From: CAVVJA01 sp963779485
GTDB lineage: Bacteria > Actinomycetota > Actinomycetes > Mycobacteriales > Jatrophihabitantaceae
NCBI GenBank assembly: GCA_963779485.1
Contig: CAVZYJ010000002.1
Coordinates: 1-64,000 of the forward strand
DNA: 64,000 nt
Direction: 5' to 3'
Made by a program: the position numbers and the translations under genes. Shown here piece after piece: positions 28,407-36,570 of the stretch; within the stretch, counting starts at the first letter, position 1, and each line of letters opens with the position of its first letter. The notes below the pieces were generated by a model, which worked only from the letters and a program-made list of their open reading frames with translations, was not told the DNA's origin and made no database searches.

Positions 28407-29039
28407 TCAGCGCCCGCGGGTCCGCAGTTGCGGCTTCGCCTCCAGTCCGCGCAGACCGTTCCAGCCGAGATTGACCAAGTGCGCAGCCACTTCCTCGCGC
28501 CGCGGCTTGCGCACGTCGAGCCACCATTGCCCGGTGAGCGCCACCATGCCGACGAGCATCTGCGCGTACATGCCGGCCAGCTTGGCCTGCAGGCCGCGCC
28601 GGGCGAATTCCCGGGCCAGGATGTGCTCGACCTGGCTCGCGATGTCGTTCAGCAACGACGAGAACGTCCCCGCGCCGGACGCAACGGGCGAATCCCGGGT
28701 CAGCACCCGAAATCCGTCGGTGTCCTCCTCGATGTAGGTGAGCAACGCGAGGGCCGCCTGCTCGACCAGCTCACGCGCATGACCCCCGGTCAAGGCCGAC
28801 GTGATCCGTGAGAGGAGCGACTCCATCTCCCGGTCGACCACGACTGCGTACAGACCTTCTTTGCCACCGAAGTGTTCGTAGACGACGGGTTTGCTCACCC
28901 CGGCCCGAGCGGCGATCTCCTCGATGGACGTCGCCTCGAAACCCTTCTCCGCGAACAGCGACCGACCGACGTCGAGCAGCTGCTCGCGACGTTCCTTGCC
29001 GGTCATGCGCACCCGCGGCCGGCCCTCCCCCGAGCTCAT
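28407..29039 (-). CDS. TetR-family transcriptional regulator
   Basis: The protein has 210 residues from ATG 29039. The N-terminal helix-turn-helix reads RREQLLDVGRSLFAEKGFEA then TSIEEIAARAGVSKPVVYEH-F, the classic TetR block. The all-alpha ligand domain has WWLDVRKPRREEVAAHLVNL-GW near the end, as in the mycobacterial regulator located beside glmU (Rv1019 group). It follows the desaturase gene by 46 bases on the same strand, so the two are likely co-transcribed. It probably controls them through the paired palindromes at 30076-30104. Ligand unknown; a fatty acyl-CoA would be plausible. Confidence 0.85.
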   Translation of the reverse strand: MSSGEGRPRVRMTGKERREQLLDVGRSLFAEKGFEATSIEEIAARAGVSKPVVYEHFGGKEGLYAVVVDREMESLLSRITSALTGGHARELVEQAALALLTYIEEDTDGFRVLTRDSPVASGAGTFSSLLNDIASQVEHILAREFARRGLQAKLAGMYAQMLVGMVALTGQWWLDVRKPRREEVAAHLVNLGWNGLRGLEAKPQLRTRGR

Positions 29040-29085
29040 CGTCGGAGGGTCGGGGTTGTACGAGCAAACGCCTGTGACATTTGGG

Positions 29086-30054
29086 TTAGTCGGCCCGCAG
29101 CCGAGCCAGCCGCTCCGGCCGAGGCCACCGAACATCCGTCGCCCAGCCCAGTTTCTCGAAGATCCAGATGAGGCGGGCGGACGGGTCGAGCTGACCGCGC
29201 AGCACCCCGTGCCGTGCCGCCGTCGGGTCGGCGTGGTGCGTGTTGTGCCAACTCTCGCCGAAGCTGATGACGGCCAGTGGCCAGAAGTTGGCACTCTTGT
29301 CGTGGGCGTTGAACGGCCGCTCGCCGATCGTGTGACAGACCGAGTTGATCGACCAGGTGATGTGGTGGACGACGAAGATCCGCACCAACGTGGCCCAGAA
29401 GAGGGCCGTCAGGGCACCGGCCCACGACCACGTGATCAGACCGCCCAGCAGCATCGGACCCAGAACCGAGATCGCCGCCCAGAGGGGGAACAGGCGATCG
29501 AGGCGGACGATTGTCGGATCGCGGAGCAGATCTGGAGTGAACTTGTCGCGGTTGGTGTGCTCGACGTCGAACATCCAGCCCACGTGGGCGAAGCCCAGGC
29601 CCTTCATCAGCGCCGGTATCGAATTCCCGTATCGCCACGGCGAATGGGGATCGCCTGCTCGGTCGCTGAAGGCGTGATGGCGGCGGTGGTCGGCCACCCA
29701 GCGGATCACCGGGCCCTCGATGGCCAGACCCCCGGCAACGGCCAGCGAGACACGCAGCGGGCGGTTCGCCTTGAACGATCCGTGGGTGAAGTGCCGGTGG
29801 TACCCGACCGTAATGCCAAACCCCGAGATCGTGTAGAAGACCGCGAACAGCACGACATCGGTCCAGCCCAGGCCCCAGCCCCAGGCGACCGGCACAGCAG
29901 CCAGCACGGCTAGGAAAGGCACGATCACAAACGTGTACAGCGCGATCTGCTCGCCGCGTCCCTTGGTGCCCTCGAAAACCGGCTTGGGCCCAATGGGCGT
30001 CGGACCGTTCTCGGTTGCGGTCCCAGGCGACGGAGCCGGTTCGACCAAAGTCAT
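29086..30054 (-). CDS. acyl-CoA/fatty-acid delta-9-type desaturase
   Basis: The start is ATG 30054 (GAGAGGTG upstream); a GTG three codons earlier is possible. The product has about 322 residues with four membrane segments and the three His boxes of membrane di-iron desaturases: HRHFTH, HRRHHAFSD and the C-terminal HNTHH (GESWHNTHHADPTAARHGVL). It inserts a double bond into saturated acyl-CoA chains using O2 and so tunes membrane fluidity. Length and box spacing match bacterial stearoyl-CoA desaturase-like proteins. It is first in a pair with tetR. Confidence 0.9.
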   Translation of the reverse strand: MTLVEPAPSPGTATENGPTPIGPKPVFEGTKGRGEQIALYTFVIVPFLAVLAAVPVAWGWGLGWTDVVLFAVFYTISGFGITVGYHRHFTHGSFKANRPLRVSLAVAGGLAIEGPVIRWVADHRRHHAFSDRAGDPHSPWRYGNSIPALMKGLGFAHVGWMFDVEHTNRDKFTPDLLRDPTIVRLDRLFPLWAAISVLGPMLLGGLITWSWAGALTALFWATLVRIFVVHHITWSINSVCHTIGERPFNAHDKSANFWPLAVISFGESWHNTHHADPTAARHGVLRGQLDPSARLIWIFEKLGWATDVRWPRPERLARLRAD

Positions 30055-30075
30055 GGGCGCCACCTCTCGCTCGAC

Positions 30076-30104
30076 TTACGCCACCGTAACTTACGGCAGC
30101 GTAG
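30076..30104. promoter_or_regulatory. two tandem 14-bp palindromes, likely TetR operators
   Basis: TTACGCCACCGTAA (30076-30089) and TTACGGCAGCGTAG (30091-30104) share the form TTACG-N4-CGTAR. They repeat with a 15-bp period about 22 bases upstream of the desaturase start, where a promoter is expected. Tandem half-site symmetry of this size fits a TetR dimer pair. The downstream tetR gene is the obvious candidate binder. This is inferred from symmetry and position. Confidence 0.5.
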
Positions 30105-30180
30105 CTAGCCAGCGACACCAGCCGCCGGTCACGACGCGTCAGCCGCCGGGCCGAACGTCGGTACGCTGAGCACGTCCCGA

Positions 30181-30253
30181 TGGGGGATGGGGTAATCGGC
30201 AGCCCGCAGGCCTTTGGAGCCTTGCAGTCTCGGTTCGAGTCCGAGTCCCCCAG
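30181..30253 (+). tRNA. tRNA-Gln (anticodon UUG)
   Basis: The sequence folds fully: acceptor TGGGGGA with TCCCCCA, D-arm GGGT/GCCC, anticodon stem CAGGC/GCCTT with loop CTTTGGA (anticodon TTG), variable GCAGT, T-arm CTCGG-TTCGAGT-CCGAG, and discriminator G at 30253. CCA is not encoded. It lies about 95 bases upstream of glmU; mycobacteria also keep a tRNA-Gln beside glmU. Confidence 0.9.
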
Positions 30254-30349
30254 CAGCCGGCAGAGGCTCCTTGACGGGCCGAACGAGCCGCCGAGATAGG
30301 CTCGCAAGGCCGGTAACCAGCACGATCGCTCACCCGGGAAGGACGCTGC

Positions 30350-31903
30350 GTGACCGATCCGTCCCACGGCACCGCGGCAGCTGCATACTCGCCGAATCCA
30401 ACCCGGCCCATCGCGGTCGTAGTGCTCGCCGCCGGCGAAGGCACGCGGATGAAATCCGCCCGGCCGAAGGTTCTGCACGGTTTCGCCGGGCGATCGCTCC
30501 TCGACCACGTGCTCGTTGCGAGCGGGCCGCTCGACGCCGAACGCACGCTCGTCGTGATCGGCTACGGCCGCGATGACGTGCAGGCCCACCTCGATCGAAC
30601 CGGGCCGCCGGTGACGACCGTCGTGCAGGAGCAGCAGCGCGGGACGGGGCACGCGGTTCGGCTGGCTCTGGAGGCGTTGCCGGACGAGGCCGGGGGCACG
30701 ATCGTTGTGCTGCCCGGCGATACGCCCCTGCTGCGACCGGCGAGCCTGCTCGAGCTCCTGGCCGAGCACCGTCGCGGCGGCGCCATGGCGACGATGCTGA
30801 CCAGCATCATCGACGATCCGAGCGGATACGGACGGGTCATCCGCTCGGGCGAGCGGGTGGAGCGGGTCGTCGAGCAGAAGGACGCGAACGCGGCCGAGCG
30901 CGCGGTCAAGGAGATCGCCGCAGGCGTCTACGCGTTCGACGGATCGGCGCTACGCGATGCGTTGGGGCGCCTATCGACCGAGAATGCCCAGGGCGAGGAG
31001 TATCTGCCTGACGTCGTGGGGATTCTGGTCGCGGACGGCCGGCGGGTGTCGGCCGTCCGTACTCCGGCCAGCGACATCGCGGGTGTCAACGATCGGGTGC
31101 AGCTCGCGGCCGCGCACCGCACCTACAACGCCCGGATGCTCGATGCCCATATGCGGGCGGGCGTCACCGTGGTCGACCCAACAACGACCTGGATCGACGC
31201 CGGCGTGCATCTCGCGCCGGACGTCACTCTGCTCCCGTCGGTCGACCTGCATGGCGCCACGGTCGTCTGGGACGGCGCAACGATCGGTCCGGACGTCACC
31301 CTGACCGACACCACCGTCGGTGCGGGCAGTCGCGTTTCCCGCGCCGTGTGCGAATCGGCGACCATCGGCCCGCACTGCGAGATCGGCCCGTTCGCCTATC
31401 TGCGGCCGGGCACGACATTGGCCGCCGGCGTGAAGGTCGGGACGTACGTCGAGGTCAAAGCCAGCGAGATCGGCACCGGCACCAAGGTGCCGCACCTCTC
31501 CTATGTGGGGGACGCCACGATCGGCGAGCACACCAACATCGGGGCGGCCACGGTATTCGTCAACTACGACGGGGTTCGCAAACATCATTCGACCATCGGC
31601 AGCCACGCCCGAACCGGCGCGGACAACATGTTCGTGGCACCCGTCAACGTGGGCGATGGTGCCTACACGGCAGCGGGATCGGTCATCGACCAGGACGTGC
31701 CGCCCGGAGCGCTCGGGATCGGGCGCGCCCGCCAGCAAAACGTGGCAGGCTGGGTGGCGAAGCGCCGACCCGGCACCGCTGCCGACGACGCGGCCCGACG
31801 AGCTAGCCACGCCGCCGAATCCATTGACCCCATCGATCCCGCCCACTCAGCCGGCTCGACCAACGCCGCCGAACCCGCCGACCGCGCCGACCCCGAGGAT
31901 TGA
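30350..31903 (+). CDS. glmU: bifunctional GlcNAc-1-phosphate uridylyltransferase / glucosamine-1-phosphate acetyltransferase
   Basis: The protein has 517 residues from GTG 30350 (GGAAGGA upstream). The N-terminal nucleotidyltransferase has VVLAAGEGTRMKSARPKVLH, QEQQRGTGHAVRLAL and VVLPGDTPLL. From about 260 on, hexapeptide repeats form a left-handed beta-helix: IGPHCEIGPFAYLRPGT, HLSYVGDATIGEHTNIGAAT, VNYDGVRKHHSTIG. It makes UDP-GlcNAc for peptidoglycan and other envelope glycans. A Pro/Ala/Asp-rich tail of about 40 residues follows the helix, as in many actinobacteria. prs follows after 36 bases, so the two form an operon. Confidence 0.95.
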   Translation: MTDPSHGTAAAAYSPNPTRPIAVVVLAAGEGTRMKSARPKVLHGFAGRSLLDHVLVASGPLDAERTLVVIGYGRDDVQAHLDRTGPPVTTVVQEQQRGTGHAVRLALEALPDEAGGTIVVLPGDTPLLRPASLLELLAEHRRGGAMATMLTSIIDDPSGYGRVIRSGERVERVVEQKDANAAERAVKEIAAGVYAFDGSALRDALGRLSTENAQGEEYLPDVVGILVADGRRVSAVRTPASDIAGVNDRVQLAAAHRTYNARMLDAHMRAGVTVVDPTTTWIDAGVHLAPDVTLLPSVDLHGATVVWDGATIGPDVTLTDTTVGAGSRVSRAVCESATIGPHCEIGPFAYLRPGTTLAAGVKVGTYVEVKASEIGTGTKVPHLSYVGDATIGEHTNIGAATVFVNYDGVRKHHSTIGSHARTGADNMFVAPVNVGDGAYTAAGSVIDQDVPPGALGIGRARQQNVAGWVAKRRPGTAADDAARRASHAAESIDPIDPAHSAGSTNAAEPADRADPED

Positions 31904-31939
31904 CATGAGCGAGCGAGCATCGCGGACGGAGTATCTGCC

Positions 31940-32920
31940 GTGAGCACCCTCGAACTCGCCGGCCGCAAGAGCCTGATGCTGCTCTCCGGGCGCGCTTATC
32001 CGGAGCTCGCCGACGAGATCGCGCGCTACCTCGGCGTTACCGTCACTTCGACCACCGCGCTCGAGTTCGCCAACGGTGAGACGTTCATCAAGCCCAACGA
32101 GTCCGTGCGGGGCAGCGACGCTTTCGTCATTCAGTCCTTCACCACGCCGATCAATCACTGGATCATGGAGACGCTGATCCTGGTCGACGCCCTCAAACGC
32201 GCGTCGGCCAAGCGCATCACCGTCGTCGCGCCGTTCTACCCGTACGCCCGGCAAGACAAGAAGCACCGCGGGCGCGAGCCGATATCCGCGCGTCTCATGG
32301 CTGATCTGTTCCGGACAGCCGGAGCGAACCGGCTCATGGCCATCGACCTGCACACCGCGCAGATCCAGGGTTTCTTCGATGGGCCGGTCGATCACCTCTT
32401 TGCCCTGCCCCTGCTCTCGGACTACGTGAAGGAGCGGTATCACGGGCAGGAGTTCACCGTGGTCTCGCCCGACACCGGCCGGGTGCGAATGGCCGAGCAG
32501 TGGTCGGACCGGCTCGGCGGCAGCCCGCTCGCGTTCGTCCACAAGACCCGCGACCCGCACGTGCCCAACCAGATCGTGGCCAACCGCGTCGTCGGCGAGG
32601 TGGCCGGACGGACCTGCCTGCTGATCGACGACATGATCGCCACCGGCAGCACCATCGTGAAGGCGTCCGAGGTGCTGTTCGACGCGGGCGCCGCCGAGGT
32701 CATCGTCGCCGCGTCCCACGGCGAGCTGACCGCGCCGGCGACCGATCGGCTGAAGAACAGCCGCATCACCGAGGTGGTCGTGACCAACACGCTGCCGATC
32801 CGACCCGAGCAAGACTTCGACAAGCTCACCGTCCTCTCGATCGCCCCGATGATCGCCCGCGCGATAAAGGAAGTCTTCGAGGACGGCTCCGTGACCAGCC
32901 TGTTCGACGGTCGCAGCTAG
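31940..32920 (+). CDS. prs: ribose-phosphate pyrophosphokinase
   Basis: The protein has 326 residues from GTG 31940. Diagnostic blocks are FANGETFIKPNESVRGSDAF, FYPYARQDKKHRGREPISAR (catalytic flexible loop), AIDLHTAQIQGFF (metal-binding DLH) and the PRPP loop LLIDDMIATGSTIVKA. The enzyme makes PRPP from ribose-5-phosphate and ATP for nucleotides, His, Trp and, in actinobacteria, arabinan precursors. It is directly downstream of glmU, as in mycobacteria. Confidence 0.95.
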   Translation: MSTLELAGRKSLMLLSGRAYPELADEIARYLGVTVTSTTALEFANGETFIKPNESVRGSDAFVIQSFTTPINHWIMETLILVDALKRASAKRITVVAPFYPYARQDKKHRGREPISARLMADLFRTAGANRLMAIDLHTAQIQGFFDGPVDHLFALPLLSDYVKERYHGQEFTVVSPDTGRVRMAEQWSDRLGGSPLAFVHKTRDPHVPNQIVANRVVGEVAGRTCLLIDDMIATGSTIVKASEVLFDAGAAEVIVAASHGELTAPATDRLKNSRITEVVVTNTLPIRPEQDFDKLTVLSIAPMIARAIKEVFEDGSVTSLFDGRS

Positions 32921-32942
32921 CGGGGCCACCCTGCCGTCAGTG

Positions 32943-32976
32943 TGCATATTCCGTCGCGCTGATCGCGGGATATGCA
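32943..32976. terminator. stem-loop between convergent prs and ksgA
   Basis: TGCATAT...CCG.CGCG (from 32943) pairs with CGCGGGATATGCA (32964-32976) with one bulge and a mismatch. It is placed exactly in the 61-base gap between two converging stop codons, so it probably terminates both genes. Confidence 0.5.
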
Positions 32977-32981
32977 TACCG

Positions 32982-33857
32982 TCACGGGCGAGCCGAGGCG
33001 ATCCGCGCGAAGGCGGCCACGTCGAGCGTCTCGGCTCGGGCGCGCGGATCGACTTGTGCGCGGTCGAGGATGGATTCGGCTGCGGCCGACCCGGCCCACG
33101 CCGCTAGGGCCGAACGCAGCATCTTGCGCCGCTGGGCGAAGGCGGCGTCGATGACCGCGAATACATCGGCGCGGCCGACTCCGGCCGGCAACGCGGGGGG
33201 CGCCGTTCGCTCCAGCCGCACCAGGCCGGAATCGACGTTCGGCACCGGCCAGAAGACCGGGCGCGGCACTGATCCAGCCCGTTCGGCCCGCGCGTACCAC
33301 GCCAGCTTGGCGCTCGGGCCGCCATACGCCTTGCCGCCCGGCGGCGCGGCCAGCCGATCGGCGACCTCGGCCTGCACCAAAATCAGGCCGTGCCGAATAG
33401 CCGGCAACCGTTCCAGCAGATTCAGCAGCACCGGCACGGCGACGTTGTAGGGCAGGTTGGCGACGAGCGCGGTCGGCGGGGGATCCGGTAGTACGGCCAG
33501 CTGCAAAGCGTCATCCGCGATTACCGTCAGTCCACTGGCGAGGCCCGGTGCTCGGGCCTGGACCGTGTCGGGCAAGGCGGCCGCGAGACGCGGATCGACC
33601 TCGACGGCCACCACTCGAGCGCCCACGTCGAGTAGCCCGAGGGTCAGCGATCCTAGGCCGGGTCCGACCTCGAGCACGACCTCGCCGGCGGCGAGGTCCG
33701 CGATGCGGGCAATACGCCGGATGGTGTTCGCGTCGTGCACGAAGTTCTGCCCGAGCGCCTTCGTCGGCCGCAGACCGATCCGGCGGGCCAAAGCTCGGAT
33801 GTCGGCCGCGCCGAGCAGCTCGGCGCGCGGCGGGTTGGCGATCCCCGGGCCGGTCAC
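32982..33857 (-). CDS. ksgA: 16S rRNA (adenine1518/1519-N6) dimethyltransferase
   Basis: The protein has 291 residues from GTG 33857. It shows TKALGQNFVHDANTIRRIAR, the SAM loop VVLEVGPGLGSLTLGLLDVG, acidic VVAVEVDPRL and catalytic motif IV NLPYNVAVPVLLNLL. C-terminal FWPVPNVDSGLVRLER and AFAQRRKMLRSALA complete the family. It dimethylates two adenines at the 3' end of 16S rRNA. It is last in the minus-strand run rsmI-metG-tatD-rpf-rpf-ksgA, though a hairpin at 33925-33969 separates it from the preceding muralytic gene. Confidence 0.95.
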   Translation of the reverse strand: MTGPGIANPPRAELLGAADIRALARRIGLRPTKALGQNFVHDANTIRRIARIADLAAGEVVLEVGPGLGSLTLGLLDVGARVVAVEVDPRLAAALPDTVQARAPGLASGLTVIADDALQLAVLPDPPPTALVANLPYNVAVPVLLNLLERLPAIRHGLILVQAEVADRLAAPPGGKAYGGPSAKLAWYARAERAGSVPRPVFWPVPNVDSGLVRLERTAPPALPAGVGRADVFAVIDAAFAQRRKMLRSALAAWAGSAAAESILDRAQVDPRARAETLDVAAFARIASARP

Positions 33858-33924
33858 GCCTGGACTGTAGTGCGCGGTTGCTCAACGGCTGGCTCGACGG
33901 ACTCGGCCTGACCCCGGCAAATAG

Positions 33925-33969
33925 TGATCTTGGACTTACCGCCAGATAGCGACGGTAAGTCCAAGATCA
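33925..33969. terminator. 17-bp perfect inverted repeat between the muralytic gene and ksgA
   Basis: TGATCTTGGACTTACCG (33925-33941) and its exact complement (33953-33969) flank an 11-base loop. With 17 perfect pairs it would form a very stable hairpin in RNA from the gene ending at 34017, so it could end that transcript or set the level of ksgA read-through. There is no T-run. A repeated intergenic element is another possibility. Confidence 0.5.
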
Positions 33970-34016
33970 TCTATAGGTGGTCGTGCGCAGCGCGCACGCC
34001 TCCTCGGCTAGGGACA

Positions 34017-35213
34017 CTAGTACCAGCCGGGCGAATGCGACTGCCAGAACCCCCATGCCCCGCAGGGCGTCCCGTACCGGCCCTGGATGTAGTTCAGGCC
34101 CCAGGTGATCTGGGTCGCGGGGTTGGTGCGCCAGTCCGGGCCGATCGAGGCCATCTTGCTGCCCGGCAACGCCTGCGGGATTCCGTAGGCGCCGCTGTAG
34201 GCGTTCGTCGCGTTCACCCGCCAACCGCTTTCCTGGTCCCACATGGTCACCAGGCAGGAGAAGTCGGAATCGCTCCAGCCACGGGCCGCGACCATCTTCT
34301 GGGCGATGGCTTGCGCCGAGCCAGGGTCGACGACGATCGGTCCGCTGCCGGTGGTCGGGTCGCTCGACCCGGGACTCGGGGTCGGTGGCGGCTTCGTCCC
34401 GTTCTTTTGCAGCTGCGTGATCGGGGCCTGCAACAGCTTGCGAGAAATCTCGGTCTTGCCGACCAGCTTGCCGTCGACGTAGACGATTGCGTAGGTGACC
34501 GCCATGACGCCCCGCTGACCGGGCGAGACGATTCGGGTCACACCCTTGGCCAGCGTCGGATCGTTGACGCTCTTGGTCGGAAACGGCACGGGCCGCCGCT
34601 CGACTATCCGGGCGTTCCTGACTCGCCGGATGACGACCGTGAGGTTGTCGGCGAGTTGGGCCGACAGCGGCACGGAGATCTTGTCCGTCCTCCCCACGGT
34701 GACGCCCAGGTCGTCGAGCAGGTCGGCCACCGTCGCGTCGGTGGTCAACGCAACGCGGGTTCGCCCGTCGGCCTTGACCGTCACCGTCTTCGGGGTGCGC
34801 AATTCGATGTCGGTTGGCGATAGCGGCAGCCGTTTGTCCCGCGAGACCGAAGAGAAGTCCGCCGTGTCGTATCCGAGTCCGGCGAGCGCCTCGGCCACGG
34901 TCGGCGCCGTGGTCCAGACATCGACCTCCTTGCCGTCGATCGTCAGCCGCAGCAGCCGGCCGCGCCTGAGCACGATGTCGCTGCCGTCCCGCACCTTGGC
35001 GTTCATCGGTGGCGCGAGGACGTCGTGCGGTCCGGCCGCGAACCCGGCATCGGTGAGCGTTCCGCGCACCGTGGCCGCGGTGGTATGTACGGCCTGGCCA
35101 TCGCCGTCGACTTTCAGGTGAACTGTCTTATCGATATGGGTCCAGGCGACGGTTCCGCCCACGACTCCCGCCAGTACGACCGCATACAGGCCGTACTTCA
35201 CGGTCCGATGCAC
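34017..35213 (-). CDS. RpfB-like cell-wall protein: DUF348 repeats, G5 domain and SLT/Apf-like C-terminus
   Basis: The protein has 398 residues. One N-terminal membrane anchor/signal (YGLYAVVLAGVVGGTVAW) is followed by three DUF348 repeats (VHLKVDGDGQAVHTTAATV; LRLTIDGKEVDVWTTAPTVA; VTVKADGRTRVALTTDATVA). A G5 domain covers about 210-285 (RIVERRPVPFPTKSVNDPTL) and a Pro/Ser linker follows. The C-terminus is not the Rpf fold; it has WDQESGWRVNATNAYSGAYG and ITWGLNYIQGRYGTPCGAWG, like the lysozyme-like domain of aggregation-promoting factors, with Glu in DQESGW as catalytic candidate. It probably cleaves peptidoglycan outside the cell. It is adjacent to a true Rpf paralogue. Confidence 0.8.
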   Translation of the reverse strand: MHRTVKYGLYAVVLAGVVGGTVAWTHIDKTVHLKVDGDGQAVHTTAATVRGTLTDAGFAAGPHDVLAPPMNAKVRDGSDIVLRRGRLLRLTIDGKEVDVWTTAPTVAEALAGLGYDTADFSSVSRDKRLPLSPTDIELRTPKTVTVKADGRTRVALTTDATVADLLDDLGVTVGRTDKISVPLSAQLADNLTVVIRRVRNARIVERRPVPFPTKSVNDPTLAKGVTRIVSPGQRGVMAVTYAIVYVDGKLVGKTEISRKLLQAPITQLQKNGTKPPPTPSPGSSDPTTGSGPIVVDPGSAQAIAQKMVAARGWSDSDFSCLVTMWDQESGWRVNATNAYSGAYGIPQALPGSKMASIGPDWRTNPATQITWGLNYIQGRYGTPCGAWGFWQSHSPGWY

Positions 35214-35331
35214 CCAAGAAGCTCCCGTCTGGCCTTCGCGGCCAAATCCCCCATTGCACCGGACCGGTCACGGCACCATAACGTGCCCGTGACGAAAGGG
35301 CCTAGCCCCAAATGAGCGGTTATTCGACTAC

Positions 35332-36470
35332 TTAGAGATATCGTCCGCAAACCGGCCAAGGAGCCGATCCGGCCTTCTGGTACAGGGCCGTCGCGACCGC
35401 GATCTGCTGGGCCTTCGTCGCCAGATCGGGGCGAGCCGCGTAGGCCCCACCGCCGTTGTTGACCCAGGTGCTCAAGTCGAACTGGAGCCCGCCGTAGTAG
35501 CCATTTCCAGTGTTGATCGACCAGTTCCCGCCGGATTCGCAGGCCGCGACACCGTCCCAGTTCAGGCCGCCGCCGCCGGACGCCGGTGGTGGCGATGCGG
35601 TCGGAGCTGTGGGCGTGGGCGTGGGCGTGGGGCCGGTCGGGCCTTGGTTCCCACGTTTACCACGGCCGTCACCGGAGCTGCGGTCACGGTGCGGGCGACC
35701 CGGGTCTTGCCCGCGAGCTTGCCGTCGACGTATACGACTCGATAGGTGAGCGCGGCGGTGCCGGCCCGGCCGGCGACGACGACCTGGGTTTCCCCTTGAT
35801 ACAGGGAGGCGTCCGATCGACGGGTCGTCCCGTAGCCGATCGCCTGCTGCTCGACGAGCGTCTTCGTCACCACGCGCTGCAGCTTGATGGTCGAGCCGTT
35901 GGCGACCCGCGAGCTCGCCGGCGCCGACAGCCGATCGGCCGGGTGCACGGTGATTCGCAGGTCGGTGAGCAATTGCCTGACCGTGGCGGCGGTCGTGGTT
36001 ACGCCGTCGGTCCGCCCGTCATGCACGACGGTGACCCGCTTCGGGGTTCGTAGCTCGATGTCCGTCGGCGACAACGGCAACCGCTTGTCACGCGAAACCG
36101 AAGAGAAATCGTCAGAGCTGTAGCCAAGTTCCGCGAGCGCGGCGGCCACGGTCGGCGCGGTCGTCCACACATCGCGCTCGACCCCGTCGATCGTCAAGTG
36201 CAGCAATCGGCCCCGCTTGAGGACGATCTCGCTGCCGTTGTGGATCTTCGTGGTGACCGCAGGTGCGATCACGTCGTGGTCGGCGACGACCAGCTTGCGG
36301 CCATCGAGCACGCCCTGCACGGTGCCGGACGACGTTTTCACGGACGTCAGCTCGTCGTCGACCTTCAGGCTGACTGTCTTGGTGTTGTCACTCGTAAGCG
36401 CGACGGCCGTCCCGGCGCCGACGCCCACAACGACAAGTCCGATCAAGCCGAACATGATGGTTCGACGCAC
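35332..36470 (-). CDS. resuscitation-promoting factor RpfB-like, one-base frameshift in the linker
   Basis: GTG 36470 with GGGGAG upstream is the likely start. There is a single membrane anchor (IMFGLIGLVVVGVGAGTAVAL), three DUF348 repeats, then a G5 domain (TLVEQQAIGYGTTRRSDASL). In the Pro-rich linker near 35639-35643 one G seems missing (AAGGCCCG instead of AAGGGCCCG). Without correction the frame ends at 35562. With it, the frame continues as PTPTPT and the true Rpf domain: GLNWDGVAACESGGNWSINT, GYYGGLQFDLSTWVNNGGG, AGSAPWPVCGRYL, stop at 35332. The Glu in CESGGNW is the muralytic residue and two Cys match the family disulfide. Expected product is about 379 residues. The shift is probably a sequencing error. 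Confidence 0.8.
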
Positions 36471-36570
36471 TGGCACTCCCCGTGGTTCATCCCTCCCGAC
36501 AAACAAGGTCACGGGACGATAACGTCGCTGCTGGACGCCTGCCAAATGCCGCGCGGCCAGATCGGCCGAA

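Noticed and set aside
29036..30769. 577-codon minus-strand frame covering the desaturase and part of glmU
   Set aside because: Composition is typical of out-of-frame GC-rich DNA; the desaturase and glmU frames carry all the conserved motifs and a tRNA lies inside it.
35605..35635. GTGGGC repeats as a CRISPR-like or regulatory array
   Set aside because: Only three to four hexamers coding for a Pro-Thr linker in the Rpf protein; no spacers.
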